Positions 8,398 through 17,283 of a stretch of 64,000 bases of DNA are shown here, in pieces; positions within the stretch are counted from its first letter, which is position 1, and each line of letters opens with the position of its first letter. The position numbers and the translations under genes were made by a program. The DNA is from Bartonella sp. F02 (lineage in GTDB: Bacteria > Pseudomonadota > Alphaproteobacteria > Rhizobiales > Rhizobiaceae), in assembly GCF_026929975.1 (NCBI RefSeq), contig NZ_JANHOK010000005.1:1-64000 (forward strand), written 5' to 3'. A model generated the notes under the pieces. That model ran no database searches. It was not told where the DNA came from and worked only from the letters and a program-made list of their open reading frames with translations.

Positions 8398-8685
8398 GTG
8401 AGTGATTTAAAAAACATGAATCCTGATGAGCTACGGGAAATGCGGGCTAAAATTGATGCAGAACTGAGAAAACGGCAACTGAAAGAAAAAAAAGAAGCAC
8501 AGAGAAAAATTCTTGAAATTGCTAACACGCATGGAATTGATATTGCTGATCTTGTGGGAAAAGAGCGTTATTATAGAAACCCTGATAATCAATGGGAATT
8601 ATGGAATGGGCGTGGACGTAAACCAAAGTGGGTTAAAGAGTGGTTAGAGAATGGTTATTGGCTTGAAGAATTAGAAGTACCCTAA
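8398..8685 (+). CDS. H-NS family nucleoid-associated protein
   Basis: 95 residues. An N-terminal charged coiled coil (residues 5-40, NPDELREMRAKIDAELRKR) for oligomerisation is followed by the H-NS DNA-binding motif WNGRGRKPKWVKEWL near residues 72-86. Such proteins bind AT-rich DNA and often silence acquired genes. The GTG start is supported by GGGAG 7 bases upstream. It is transcribed away from the trw locus, with a 133-base divergent spacer to the first ORF of that unit, and could act on the very AT-rich trw promoter region; that is inference. Confidence 0.85.
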   Translation: MSDLKNMNPDELREMRAKIDAELRKRQLKEKKEAQRKILEIANTHGIDIADLVGKERYYRNPDNQWELWNGRGRKPKWVKEWLENGYWLEELEVP

Positions 8686-9076
8686 CAGCTATATAATATT
8701 CAAAAAATAGAAAAAAATAGAATATGTCTTAACTGATGAGAGAATGTGTTAGAAGACAAAGTGATCAATCATCCTTGTGATGATAAAAATGTCTATGAGA
8801 TTGATTGTGAGAGTATCGTCCTATGCTTTTTTGGGGAGTATGGAATTTGACATGTTTTTTTATACTCGGTGTTGTCGTGGATGATGTGAGACAATTGAGC
8901 GTGTTTGAAAAAAACGTTTAAAGAGTTGAGAGGGTGTTGATCTTTGTGGTTTGTGTTTTTAGAAATTTTCAAAGCAATATTTCTATTGAAGATGTAATAT
9001 TTTATTTTGAGAAAAGTGTAAGTTGTTTGCACAGTGTTAATAGAAGCAAAGAGAAGCGTTTTATATTCTTTTCACT
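8686..9076. other. Spacer between H-NS-like gene and ubiH
   Basis: 391 bases, AT-rich, between two 3' ends. The open frame on the minus strand here has no ribosome binding site and looks like chance. A loose inverted repeat GAGTAT...ATACTC with a 20-base loop is the only structure noticed. No RNA gene recognised. Confidence 0.5.
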
Positions 9077-10321
9077 TTAAAGAGGAAGGCCGCGTAAAAG
9101 ACGTGGCGCATTATGAGTAAGACCCGAAGCCTCTTGAATAAAATATTTTTTCATTTTTGGCATACGATTGACAACTCCAAGGCCAATATCGCGGAGCATG
9201 CGTAAAGAAACAAGATCATTTGAAAAAAGTGTGTTGAGGAAATCATTACTAAAAGCCATGCGGACGATTTCAAAACGCCGCCAGCTTTGATAACGTTCAA
9301 GAGTGGTGAGAGATCCGATATCAAGACCCAATCGTGCTGTTTCAATAATGATTTCAGCTAAAGCAGCACTATCCCGTAATCCTAAATTCAATCCTTGTCC
9401 TGCAAGGGGATGGATCATATGAGCGGCATCACCAATGAGAGCAAAGCGTGGTTTAATATAATTGTGCGCTAAAGAAAGAGTGAGAGGAAAAGCGTGTCGT
9501 TCTCCGTTCCAGGTTAATTGCCCGAGGCGGCAGCCAATACGTTTTTCGATTTCTGTTTCAAAAAGAAGAGGATCAGCCTTGAGATAGGATTGAGCTATTG
9601 TAGATTGCTCACTCCAGACAATGGCTGAGCGATTTCCTTTGAGTGGTAAAAGAGCAAAAGGACCTCCAGGTAAAAAATGTTGCGTTGCTTGGCCATGATG
9701 AGGAAATTCATGCTCGATAGTGCATAGGATTGCTGTTTGTTCGTAGGGTCGTGAAAATTTTTTAAGGTTTGCTTTTTCGCGTAATTGAGAGCGGGCGCCA
9801 TCGGCGGCAACAAGCAATTTTGTTTGCCAGATTTCGTCATTGCTTAAAGTAACGATTGTGTGTTGAGTTTCTTGATGAAAATTGATAACGCGTACATTTT
9901 CGATAAAAAGAATATTAAGATCTTTTGCTCGCTTTTTTAAAACATGAGTCAGTGTTTTATGTTCAATCATAGCGGCAAAGGGTTCATTGGGAGCGACATT
10001 GCCTTCAAATGTTAAAAAAATTGGTTTAACAGGATCATTCGTACGGGCATCTGTGATAATCATTGAATGAATAGGTTGTGTATAGGCTTTGATATCGTCC
10101 CAACAGTGTAATTGTTTAAACATGCGAATAGAGGCAGCAGCAAGGGCAAAAGCCTGTATATTGGAAGTTGAAGATGCATTTTGAGAGGATGCATCAACAA
10201 GAGTGACTTTAAGCGCAGGCGCGGCTTGTTTGAGCGCTATTGCAAGGGTTAAACCAACGACTGCACCACCTGCGATAACAATATCACAGTGTTTTATTGT
10301 TTTATTAAGATTAGAAAGCAC
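9077..10321 (-). CDS. ubiH: UbiH/COQ6-family FAD-dependent ubiquinone biosynthesis hydroxylase
   Basis: 414 residues, typical for this flavoprotein monooxygenase family. The FAD-binding nucleotide fold starts at IVIAGGAVVGLTLAIAL (residues 14-30), the middle motif is AADGARSQLREKA (about residue 170), and the second FAD motif is ALIGDAAHMIHPLAGQGLN (about residue 290). These enzymes add a ring hydroxyl during ubiquinone synthesis, at the membrane. Which position is hydroxylated (UbiH, UbiF or UbiL type) cannot be told from sequence by eye. It is divergent from ftsK, an arrangement seen in related Rhizobiales. Confidence 0.88.
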   Translation of the reverse strand: MLSNLNKTIKHCDIVIAGGAVVGLTLAIALKQAAPALKVTLVDASSQNASSTSNIQAFALAAASIRMFKQLHCWDDIKAYTQPIHSMIITDARTNDPVKPIFLTFEGNVAPNEPFAAMIEHKTLTHVLKKRAKDLNILFIENVRVINFHQETQHTIVTLSNDEIWQTKLLVAADGARSQLREKANLKKFSRPYEQTAILCTIEHEFPHHGQATQHFLPGGPFALLPLKGNRSAIVWSEQSTIAQSYLKADPLLFETEIEKRIGCRLGQLTWNGERHAFPLTLSLAHNYIKPRFALIGDAAHMIHPLAGQGLNLGLRDSAALAEIIIETARLGLDIGSLTTLERYQSWRRFEIVRMAFSNDFLNTLFSNDLVSLRMLRDIGLGVVNRMPKMKKYFIQEASGLTHNAPRLLRGLPL

Positions 10322-10510
10322 TAGTTTTGTTCCAATTTATTCGCAGTTTATATAATTTTTAAACAAACTTGATATTTAATATCATTTTTTGTGCAATCTT
10401 AAAGGAAAATTATTACGATTCCAGTGTGTAAGCTCTATTAATATATTTGTACTATGATGGGAGTGAGATATAATTTTATGAATAATAAGTTTTATATTTG
10501 GAATTGATAG

Positions 10511-12946
10511 ATGCGCCAAGATTTTTCTCCGTATGATTTATCAGACGCGAAAGACGATCAGGGTTCGCGGATTATGAGCATCTTTTTGCGCCAAATAGGT
10601 GCATTCATTGGGCTTGGTGTTTTTGCTTTTATTGTTTTTTGCGTTTTATCTTTAGCAACTTGGAATATTGCGGATCCTTCATTTACTTCTGCTAATGCAA
10701 ATAAAATAACAAACCTTATGGGGCGGAATGGAGCGATTTTTGCTGATTTTGCTCTGCAGTTTTTTGGTTTGGCAAGTCTTGGTGTTTTATTACCACCATT
10801 GTTTTGGTCCTTTTTATTGATGGCTCAAAAAGAGATCTCTAATCTGATTTTGCGCTTGTTTTGGTGGGGGATATCAACCATTCATTTTTTAGTTGTTTTT
10901 GCTTTAATGACACCTGTGACATCTTTTGCTTATTGGCCATTGCCGATGGGACTTGGAGGTATTTTGGGAGATGAAATTTTAAAAATTATTTCTGCTTTTT
11001 TATCCTTCTCTCTTTCTTCTGCGCAAAGTGTGTTATTAGGAATTTTTCTTGCTCCTATAAGTTTTTTTATGGCAGCTCTTTCTGGTAATGTTGTGCTACG
11101 ACGCTTGGGAGGGAAACATAAAGGAAAAAAAGTTTTAAGTGAAAAAAATGTGGAGCCTGTTTTTGATATATCAGAAGAGGAAGAAGAATCTGGGTCTGAA
11201 GTACGATTCGGTTTTTTTGCAACGATTTTTGGAGCAGTTTTGCATTTTTTGTATTTTTTACAAGCTTGGTTCGGTCGTCTATTCTCATTGAAAAGCTCGT
11301 CTAGTAAAAAAGAAAAATCGTTTGATCGAGTCGAGCCTGTTTTTGTCGAAGAAAAGAAAGAGAGCAAAAGATCTCACAGCAAGACGTCAGCTTCTGTTCC
11401 GAAAAACCGTGGTTTTGAATCTTTATCATCTTTGTCAAATGGAGAATTTACACTTCCTCTTTTGGATTATCTTTCTGTTCCACCGCCAATTATCAAGGAT
11501 GCAAAATTATCTCCTAATGTTTTGAAGGCCAATTCCCATGAATTGGAAAATATTTTACTCGATTTTGGCGTTAAAGGAAAAATTATCAATGTACGTCCTG
11601 GTCCGGTTGTGACATTGTATGAATTTGAACCAGCTGCAGGAATTAAATCGTCACGTGTTATTGGTCTAGCCGATGATATTGCACGTTCAATGCGTGCGAT
11701 TTCTGCGCGCGTCGCTGTTGTTCCAGGGCGCAATGTAATTGGGATAGAGCTGCCTAATGCAACGCGTGAGATGGTTTATCTGAGAGAAATTCTGCAAGCA
11801 CAGGAATTTTTTGACAATAAAGCAAAGCTCGGTCTTGCTTTGGGAAAAACCATAGGAGGTGAAACTGTTATCGCAGATTTAGCCAAAATGCCTCACCTTT
11901 TAGTTGCTGGAACAACGGGATCAGGAAAATCTGTTGCTATTAATACTATGATTTTGTCTTTGCTTTATCGTATGACACCTGAGCAATGTCGTTTAATTAT
12001 GGTGGATCCTAAAATGCTTGAGCTTTCAATTTACGATGGGATCCCACATTTATTGACGCCGGTGGTGACAGATCCTAAAAAAGCCGTGATTGCACTTAAG
12101 TGGGCTGTGCGTGAAATGGAAGAACGCTATAGCAAAATGTCAAAAATGGGCGTGCGCAATATTGATGGCTTTAATGCTCGTTTAAAAGATGCGCAAAAGC
12201 AAGGAAAAGCAATGGAACGGACGGTTCAAGTTGGTTTTGATCATAAAACTGGAGAGCCGCTCTATGAGACAGAAACACTTGATTTAAATCCTATGCCTTA
12301 TATCGTTGTCATTATTGATGAAATGGCAGATTTGATGATGGTTGCAGGAAAAGATATTGAAGGAGCCGTTCAACGTTTGGCACAAATGGCGCGTGCTGCT
12401 GGCATTCATGTGATTATGGCAACACAGCGTCCTTCCGTCGATGTGATTACAGGAACAATTAAAGCGAATTTCCCAACGCGTATTTCTTTTTCTGTAAGTT
12501 CAAAGATTGATAGTCGGACAATTCTTGGTGAACAAGGAGCGGAACAATTATTAGGGCAAGGAGATATGCTCTTTATGATGAGCGGAGGGCGTGTTCAGCG
12601 TGTTCACGGACCTTTTGTTGCGGATGATGAGGTTGAACAGGTTGTTGCACATCTCAAAGCACAAGCGTTGCCTGATTATTTGGAAAATATTACTCAAGAA
12701 ACTGAAGAACATGGAATAGATGTTTCACTGACTTCTTCTTCCGCAGATGATCCTTATAGTCAAGCTGTTGCAATTGTTCTTCGTGATCGAAAAGCCTCTA
12801 CCTCTTATATTCAGCGTCGTTTAGGAATTGGTTATAACCGTGCTGCTACACTCATTGAACGTATGGAAGAAGAAGGAATTATTAGTCCAGCAAATCATGC
12901 AGGAAGGCGAGAAATTTTAGTTCCTGCTGAAGAAGAACCATTTTGA
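10511..12946 (+). CDS. ftsK: FtsK DNA translocase
   Basis: 811 residues. The N-terminus (residues 25-190) has four hydrophobic segments, then a charged linker (about 200-310), then the motor domain with Walker A VAGTTGSGKSVAIN (about 465) and Walker B YIVVIIDEMADLMM (about 600). The C-terminal 65 residues form the winged-helix gamma domain that reads KOPS sites (QRRLGIGYNRAATLIERM). FtsK pumps chromosome ends through the septum and activates dimer resolution. The ATG at 10511 lacks a strong ribosome binding site; an ATG 21 codons later is an alternative. Confidence 0.95.
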   Translation: MRQDFSPYDLSDAKDDQGSRIMSIFLRQIGAFIGLGVFAFIVFCVLSLATWNIADPSFTSANANKITNLMGRNGAIFADFALQFFGLASLGVLLPPLFWSFLLMAQKEISNLILRLFWWGISTIHFLVVFALMTPVTSFAYWPLPMGLGGILGDEILKIISAFLSFSLSSAQSVLLGIFLAPISFFMAALSGNVVLRRLGGKHKGKKVLSEKNVEPVFDISEEEEESGSEVRFGFFATIFGAVLHFLYFLQAWFGRLFSLKSSSSKKEKSFDRVEPVFVEEKKESKRSHSKTSASVPKNRGFESLSSLSNGEFTLPLLDYLSVPPPIIKDAKLSPNVLKANSHELENILLDFGVKGKIINVRPGPVVTLYEFEPAAGIKSSRVIGLADDIARSMRAISARVAVVPGRNVIGIELPNATREMVYLREILQAQEFFDNKAKLGLALGKTIGGETVIADLAKMPHLLVAGTTGSGKSVAINTMILSLLYRMTPEQCRLIMVDPKMLELSIYDGIPHLLTPVVTDPKKAVIALKWAVREMEERYSKMSKMGVRNIDGFNARLKDAQKQGKAMERTVQVGFDHKTGEPLYETETLDLNPMPYIVVIIDEMADLMMVAGKDIEGAVQRLAQMARAAGIHVIMATQRPSVDVITGTIKANFPTRISFSVSSKIDSRTILGEQGAEQLLGQGDMLFMMSGGRVQRVHGPFVADDEVEQVVAHLKAQALPDYLENITQETEEHGIDVSLTSSSADDPYSQAVAIVLRDRKASTSYIQRRLGIGYNRAATLIERMEEEGIISPANHAGRREILVPAEEEPF

Positions 12947-12970
12947 AATGAAAGTTTTGTGAGTATTGTC

Positions 12971-12998
12971 AAACAATATTCTATGAAGGGTATTGTTT
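12971..12998 (+). terminator. Hairpin after ftsK
   Basis: AAACAATATTC pairs with GGGTATTGTTT around a 6-base loop (11 pairs, two of them G-T), 24 bases after the ftsK stop, followed by an interrupted T-rich tract. Position and structure suggest a weak intrinsic terminator between ftsK and lolA. Confidence 0.45.
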
Positions 12999-13054
12999 TA
13001 TTATTTCTTATGTCATCTTAAAAAGAGAACAAAGATGATGGAGGATAAGTGTTA

Positions 13055-13687
13055 ATGGAGATATATTTTTTCTTGAGACGAGGAGTAGTTTATTTTTATG
13101 GAAGCATTGTTTTTGGAGTATTGATACTCTCTTCTCTTGCACATGCGTCGAGTCGTATGGAACGTGCGCAAAATGTTGCCAATCATTTTGCGGCTATGAA
13201 GACAATGACAGGTGATTTTATTCAGTTTAATCCAAAAGGAAAAATATATGAAGGAACATTTTATTTAGAGCGTCCGGGAAAGATTCGTTTTAGTTATAAA
13301 GGAGTTCCTTTACAGATTATCGCAGATGGTCGGTTTGTGGGAGTTAATAATCGTGCATTGAATACCTGGAGTTTTTATCCTCTTTCTCAAACACCGATGC
13401 AATTTTTGCTGAGCAATAAAATTGATTTATCATCAGGACATTTATTAACTCTTCATGAAACTCCAGGAGCAATAACAATTATTTTGCGAGATAAGACAAT
13501 TGGTAAAGGGTATATAAAAATGATTTTTGATGCGAAAAATTATGCATTACGACAATGGACAATTGTTGATTCGCAGAATTTGGAAACCACTGTTCAAATT
13601 ATGAATGTGCGCACAGGCGTGAGATTTGTTGATTACATGTTCAAGATTCCTCATAAAAATATTTCAGTATCGCATCATCGGAATTAA
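13055..13687 (+). CDS. lolA: LolA-family outer membrane lipoprotein carrier
   Basis: 210 residues with a hydrophobic signal peptide ending near AHASS (about residue 30). The mature part has the LolA pattern: FAAMKTMTGDFIQFNPKGK, then YEGTFYLERPGKIRFSYKG and GRFVGVNNRALNTWSFYPL. The protein ferries lipoproteins across the periplasm from LolCDE to the outer membrane. GGAGG lies 10 bases before ATG 13055 and 4 before an in-frame GTG at 13049; I choose the ATG but the GTG is possible. It sits 5 bases ahead of xthA. Confidence 0.82.
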   Translation: MEIYFFLRRGVVYFYGSIVFGVLILSSLAHASSRMERAQNVANHFAAMKTMTGDFIQFNPKGKIYEGTFYLERPGKIRFSYKGVPLQIIADGRFVGVNNRALNTWSFYPLSQTPMQFLLSNKIDLSSGHLLTLHETPGAITIILRDKTIGKGYIKMIFDAKNYALRQWTIVDSQNLETTVQIMNVRTGVRFVDYMFKIPHKNISVSHHRN

Positions 13688-13692
13688 GGCAG

Positions 13693-14499
13693 ATGTTTTT
13701 TCGGATTGCTACTTGGAATATTAACTCTATTCGCTTGCGTCTTTCACAGGTATTGAAATATTTGGAGATATTTCCAGCAGATCTTTTGTGTTTGCAAGAA
13801 ACAAAATGTCCAGATCATTTGTTTCCACGGGAAGCTTTCGAAGCAGCAGGGTATAAACATATCGCTTTAAATGGTCAAAAATCTTATCATGGTGTGGCAA
13901 TTATATCTCGTTTTCCTTTTTTGAGTGTGGAAAAGCGCTCTTTTTGTCAAAAAGAAGATTGCCGTTATCTTTCCGTCGTTATTGACTTGTATGGAACAAA
14001 ATTACGAATTCATAATTTTTATGTTCCTGCTGGTGGAGATATTCCAGATGCAAATGTCAATGAAAAGTTTCGTCATAAGCTTGATTTTTTAGATGAAATG
14101 TCGTCTATTTATGCGAATCAGGGTGATGGTTTATCCTCTCTTTTGGTAGGTGATTTAAATATTGCTCCTCTAGCAGATGATGTTTGGTCTCATAAACAAT
14201 TATTAAAGGTGGTGAGTCATACACCGATCGAGACTGAACGTTTACAGTCTCTGTGTAATGAGGGAGGATGGGTCGATCTGATGCGAGTGCGTTTTCCAGT
14301 CCCCACTAAATTGTACACGTGGTGGAGTTATCGTGCGCGAAATTGGGAGCTTGCTAATCGTGGTCGACGGCTTGATCATATTTGGGCTTCTCCAGATTTA
14401 GTGCATTCTATGACTGATTTGTCAATTTTTCGTACAGCAAGAGGGTGGTCTCAACCTTCAGATCACGTTCCGGTACAAACTTTATTTGATTTTTTATGA
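13693..14499 (+). CDS. xthA: Exodeoxyribonuclease III (AP endonuclease)
   Basis: 268 residues, the full length of the Xth/ExoA family. The metal and catalytic motifs are all present: TWNINSIRLR (residue 6), LCLQETK (about 34), GVAIISR (about 68), VGDLNIAP (about 150), RGRRLDHIWAS (about 230) and SDHVPV at the C-terminus. It cuts DNA at abasic sites and degrades duplex DNA from the 3' end in base excision repair. The start lies 5 bases after the lolA stop, so the two are probably co-transcribed. Confidence 0.92.
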   Translation: MFFRIATWNINSIRLRLSQVLKYLEIFPADLLCLQETKCPDHLFPREAFEAAGYKHIALNGQKSYHGVAIISRFPFLSVEKRSFCQKEDCRYLSVVIDLYGTKLRIHNFYVPAGGDIPDANVNEKFRHKLDFLDEMSSIYANQGDGLSSLLVGDLNIAPLADDVWSHKQLLKVVSHTPIETERLQSLCNEGGWVDLMRVRFPVPTKLYTWWSYRARNWELANRGRRLDHIWASPDLVHSMTDLSIFRTARGWSQPSDHVPVQTLFDFL

Positions 14500-14566
14500 A
14501 AAGTTTGAAATAAAACGCTTCAGTTAAAAACGGAATGGATTTATTTCAGAAAATACAGGAGAGTAA

Positions 14567-16045
14567 ATGCACATTAGTAATCTAAAGTGGGTTGCTTCAA
14601 AAGGTTTTTTGTCTATTGTTTTTCCTTGCCTTATTGTTTTGTCAGGGTGTGTTGTTGGTCCTAATTATCGTAAGACATCTTTTGTGGTGCCAACAGGTTG
14701 GGGGCAAAAATCTGCGAACATATCTGAAAATCCAGCGATGCTTGCTGGATGGTGGCGGCGTTTTAATGATCCTGTTTTGAATGAACTAATGAATGATGCT
14801 ATTTCGAGCAATAATAATGTTGCTGTTGCCAAAGCACGGGTTCGTGAAGCTCGCGCGAGTTTGGGGCAAGCTGTAGGACGGCTTTTACCCAGCCTTTCGA
14901 GTGGAATTTCAGGGAATCGTAGTGCTCAAAGTTCTGATGTAGCTTTGAACCACTACAGAAGTAGTTTGGATGCGAGTTGGGAGCTTGATCTTTTCGGAGG
15001 GCATAAGCGTGCCGTTGAAGCAGCGCGTTATGGTCTTGAAGGGGCTGTGGAAGAGATGCGGGCGACAATGGTCACGCTGTTAGGAGATGTTGCAACAAAT
15101 TATGTCGAAATGCGTGGGTGGCAACAAAAATTATTGATCGTTCGTCAAATTGCAACATCCCAGCGGAAAACTTTTGAACTCATTCAAGCTCAATTAAAAG
15201 TTGGTGATGCTTCGATCCTTGATGTTTCAAATGCACAAGCACAAATGATTAATACGGAAGCGGATATTTCACAAATGGAAGCCAATTTGGCAATGAGTAT
15301 TCATCGGCTTTCTGTATTAACGGGGCGTGTTCCTACAGCTTTAAGGCCTCTTTTACAGAGAAATGCTCAGAAAATGCAGCTTCCACAACCGATATGGCCG
15401 GTATCAACAGGAATTCCAGCTGATATTCTTCTGAATCGTCCAGATTTACGGCGTGCAGAACGTCAATATGCGCAGGCTACAGCACGGATTGGTCAGTATG
15501 AAGCAGAGCGTTATCCATCGCTAAGCTTAACAGGCAATATTTCAACGGCGGCGGCAACAGTGGGTCACTTGTGGCAAAGCTCAACAATTGGGTGGTCGTT
15601 TGGTCCTAATCTTCGTTTTCCTTTCTTTAATGGAGGACAGATTGTAGCATCTGTTGCTATGGCACGTGCTCAGCGTGATCAGGCTTTTATTGCTTATAGA
15701 GCCGCTGTATTGGGTGCTTTAGAAGATGTTGAAAATGCGCTTGTGAGACTCAATAAACAACAAAAACATTTAGAAAAATTGATAGCTGCAAATGCTGCTT
15801 ATGAGCGTTCATTGAAGCTTTCACAGCGTCTTTTTGAAAATGGAAGTATTAGTTCCTTTGAATTATTAAATGCAAGTCGTGCCTATTATTCTTCGCAAAT
15901 GGCAGTGAAAGATAGTCGCATTGCTTTGGCTATCCATTATATTGCTTTGATGAAAGCTTTGGGGGGTGGTTGGGATGGTACAGTTGATGTATCACGTCCA
16001 GAAATTGTTGACAATGTTCCGCGTTCGCAAATGAAGGTGAAGTAA
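14567..16045 (+). CDS. Outer membrane efflux factor (TolC/NodT-type lipoprotein)
   Basis: 492 residues with a lipoprotein signal (LIVLSGC, Cys28) followed by VVGPNYRKT, the usual opening of NodT/OprM-type outer membrane factors. Two OEP repeats follow, with NAQAQMINTEADIS and a QFLIND-like coiled region, and a PADILLNRPDLRRAERQ motif near residue 285. It forms the outer membrane channel of a tripartite pump. The ATG has CAGGAGAG just upstream. The macA-like adaptor starts 2 bases after its stop, so the pump is a complete three-gene unit. Confidence 0.9.
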   Translation: MHISNLKWVASKGFLSIVFPCLIVLSGCVVGPNYRKTSFVVPTGWGQKSANISENPAMLAGWWRRFNDPVLNELMNDAISSNNNVAVAKARVREARASLGQAVGRLLPSLSSGISGNRSAQSSDVALNHYRSSLDASWELDLFGGHKRAVEAARYGLEGAVEEMRATMVTLLGDVATNYVEMRGWQQKLLIVRQIATSQRKTFELIQAQLKVGDASILDVSNAQAQMINTEADISQMEANLAMSIHRLSVLTGRVPTALRPLLQRNAQKMQLPQPIWPVSTGIPADILLNRPDLRRAERQYAQATARIGQYEAERYPSLSLTGNISTAAATVGHLWQSSTIGWSFGPNLRFPFFNGGQIVASVAMARAQRDQAFIAYRAAVLGALEDVENALVRLNKQQKHLEKLIAANAAYERSLKLSQRLFENGSISSFELLNASRAYYSSQMAVKDSRIALAIHYIALMKALGGGWDGTVDVSRPEIVDNVPRSQMKVK

Positions 16046-16047
16046 AG

Positions 16048-17280
16048 ATGAAACGTTTATTGATTAAGATAAAAAATGGAATCATGAAACGAAAAAAACT
16101 TTCCTTATTTTTAGCAATCCCCTCTCTTATCATTGTGTTATTATTTGTTCGTTCTTGTGTTTTTGGAACAAAGGCGACAGTTTATATGACAGCGGTTGTC
16201 AAGCGTGGAGATATTGAAGAAAGTGTTTTAGCTTCTGGCATTGTTCGTCCTTCTCGGTTGGTTGCTGTTGGTGCACGTGCAACGGGACGTGTTGTTGCAA
16301 TGCATGTTGTTCCAGGAAGCATTGTCAAGGAAGGGGATCTCTTGGCAGAAATTGATCCTACCGATCAAGAAAATGATTTAAAAAGAAGAAAAGCAGCCTT
16401 GGCTCATTATCATGCTCGTTTGACTGAACAGGAAACTTATCTTTCTCTTGCACAGACAAAATTAGAACGTCAGAAAAATATGAGTGAGATTCGTGCAGTT
16501 TCTCAGGCAAGTTTAGATGATGCGATTGCTCAGGTGAAAATCCATGAGGCGCAGATCGCACAGCTGAAAGAGCAGATTATGCAAGCACAAATTGATGTGG
16601 AGAGTGCAGAGGTTAATTTAGGGTATACGCGTGTGGTCGCGCCTTCTTCAGGAACGGTTTTAGAAACTGTCGTTGAAGAAGGACAAAACATTAATGCTGT
16701 TCAATCAGCACCAACAATTGTTATCTTAGGTGACTTGTCAAAAATGACAATTAAAGCCAAAATTTCAGAAGCCGATATTTTAAAAGTGCGTGCTGGACAA
16801 CCAATTTATTTTACAGTGCTCGGAAATTCAAAGCGCCGTTATGAAGGAATATTAGAGAGAGTCGATCCTGCGCCGGAATCAATTCGTGCAGATGAAAGTA
16901 TTAATCCAGGTATAATAGGTGGTTCGAGTGCTTTAGCATCCTCAGCAATTTATTATAATGGACTTGTTCGTGTTGACAATGCGGATGATTCTTTACGCAC
17001 GTATATGACAGCTCAAGTTCATATTATATTAGGACGCTCTCAAAATGTATTATTGGTTCCAAGTGATGCTTTACGAGATGAAACGCAAGAGCATAAAGCA
17101 TGGGTTCAACTGTTGGTTGGCAATAACAACATAGTGGCTAAACAAGTCACTGTTGGGCTGAATAATAAAGTGATGGCTGAAATTGTATCGGGCCTCAATG
17201 AGGGTGATGTGGTTATTACAGGGTCGCGTGATGGACTCATGATCGCCTCTCCTGATGTCCATAATGAAGATGAGATCTAA
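16048..17280 (+). CDS. macA: MacA-like periplasmic adaptor (membrane fusion protein)
   Basis: 410 residues: one N-terminal membrane anchor (about residues 18-36), the lipoyl half-motif RATGRVVAMHVVPGSIVKEG, a coiled-coil hairpin (about 110-190) and the second half-motif GYTRVVAPSSGTVLETVVEE. A beta-barrel and membrane-proximal domain follow to residue 400. MacA proteins link the ABC transporter MacB to the outer membrane channel. The gene lies between the channel gene and macB with gaps of 2 and 3 bases. Substrates of MacAB pumps include macrolides and heme-like or peptide molecules; the substrate here is unknown. Confidence 0.88.
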   Translation: MKRLLIKIKNGIMKRKKLSLFLAIPSLIIVLLFVRSCVFGTKATVYMTAVVKRGDIEESVLASGIVRPSRLVAVGARATGRVVAMHVVPGSIVKEGDLLAEIDPTDQENDLKRRKAALAHYHARLTEQETYLSLAQTKLERQKNMSEIRAVSQASLDDAIAQVKIHEAQIAQLKEQIMQAQIDVESAEVNLGYTRVVAPSSGTVLETVVEEGQNINAVQSAPTIVILGDLSKMTIKAKISEADILKVRAGQPIYFTVLGNSKRRYEGILERVDPAPESIRADESINPGIIGGSSALASSAIYYNGLVRVDNADDSLRTYMTAQVHIILGRSQNVLLVPSDALRDETQEHKAWVQLLVGNNNIVAKQVTVGLNNKVMAEIVSGLNEGDVVITGSRDGLMIASPDVHNEDEI

Positions 17281-17283
17281 AGC

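Noticed and set aside
8316-8528. Minus-strand frame over the H-NS gene
   Set aside because: It is the antisense of the H-NS coiled-coil region, with no ribosome binding site or family match.
8793-9032. 79-codon minus-strand frame between H-NS and ubiH
   Set aside because: No ribosome binding site, low-complexity Lys/Ile/Asn content as expected by chance in AT-rich DNA.
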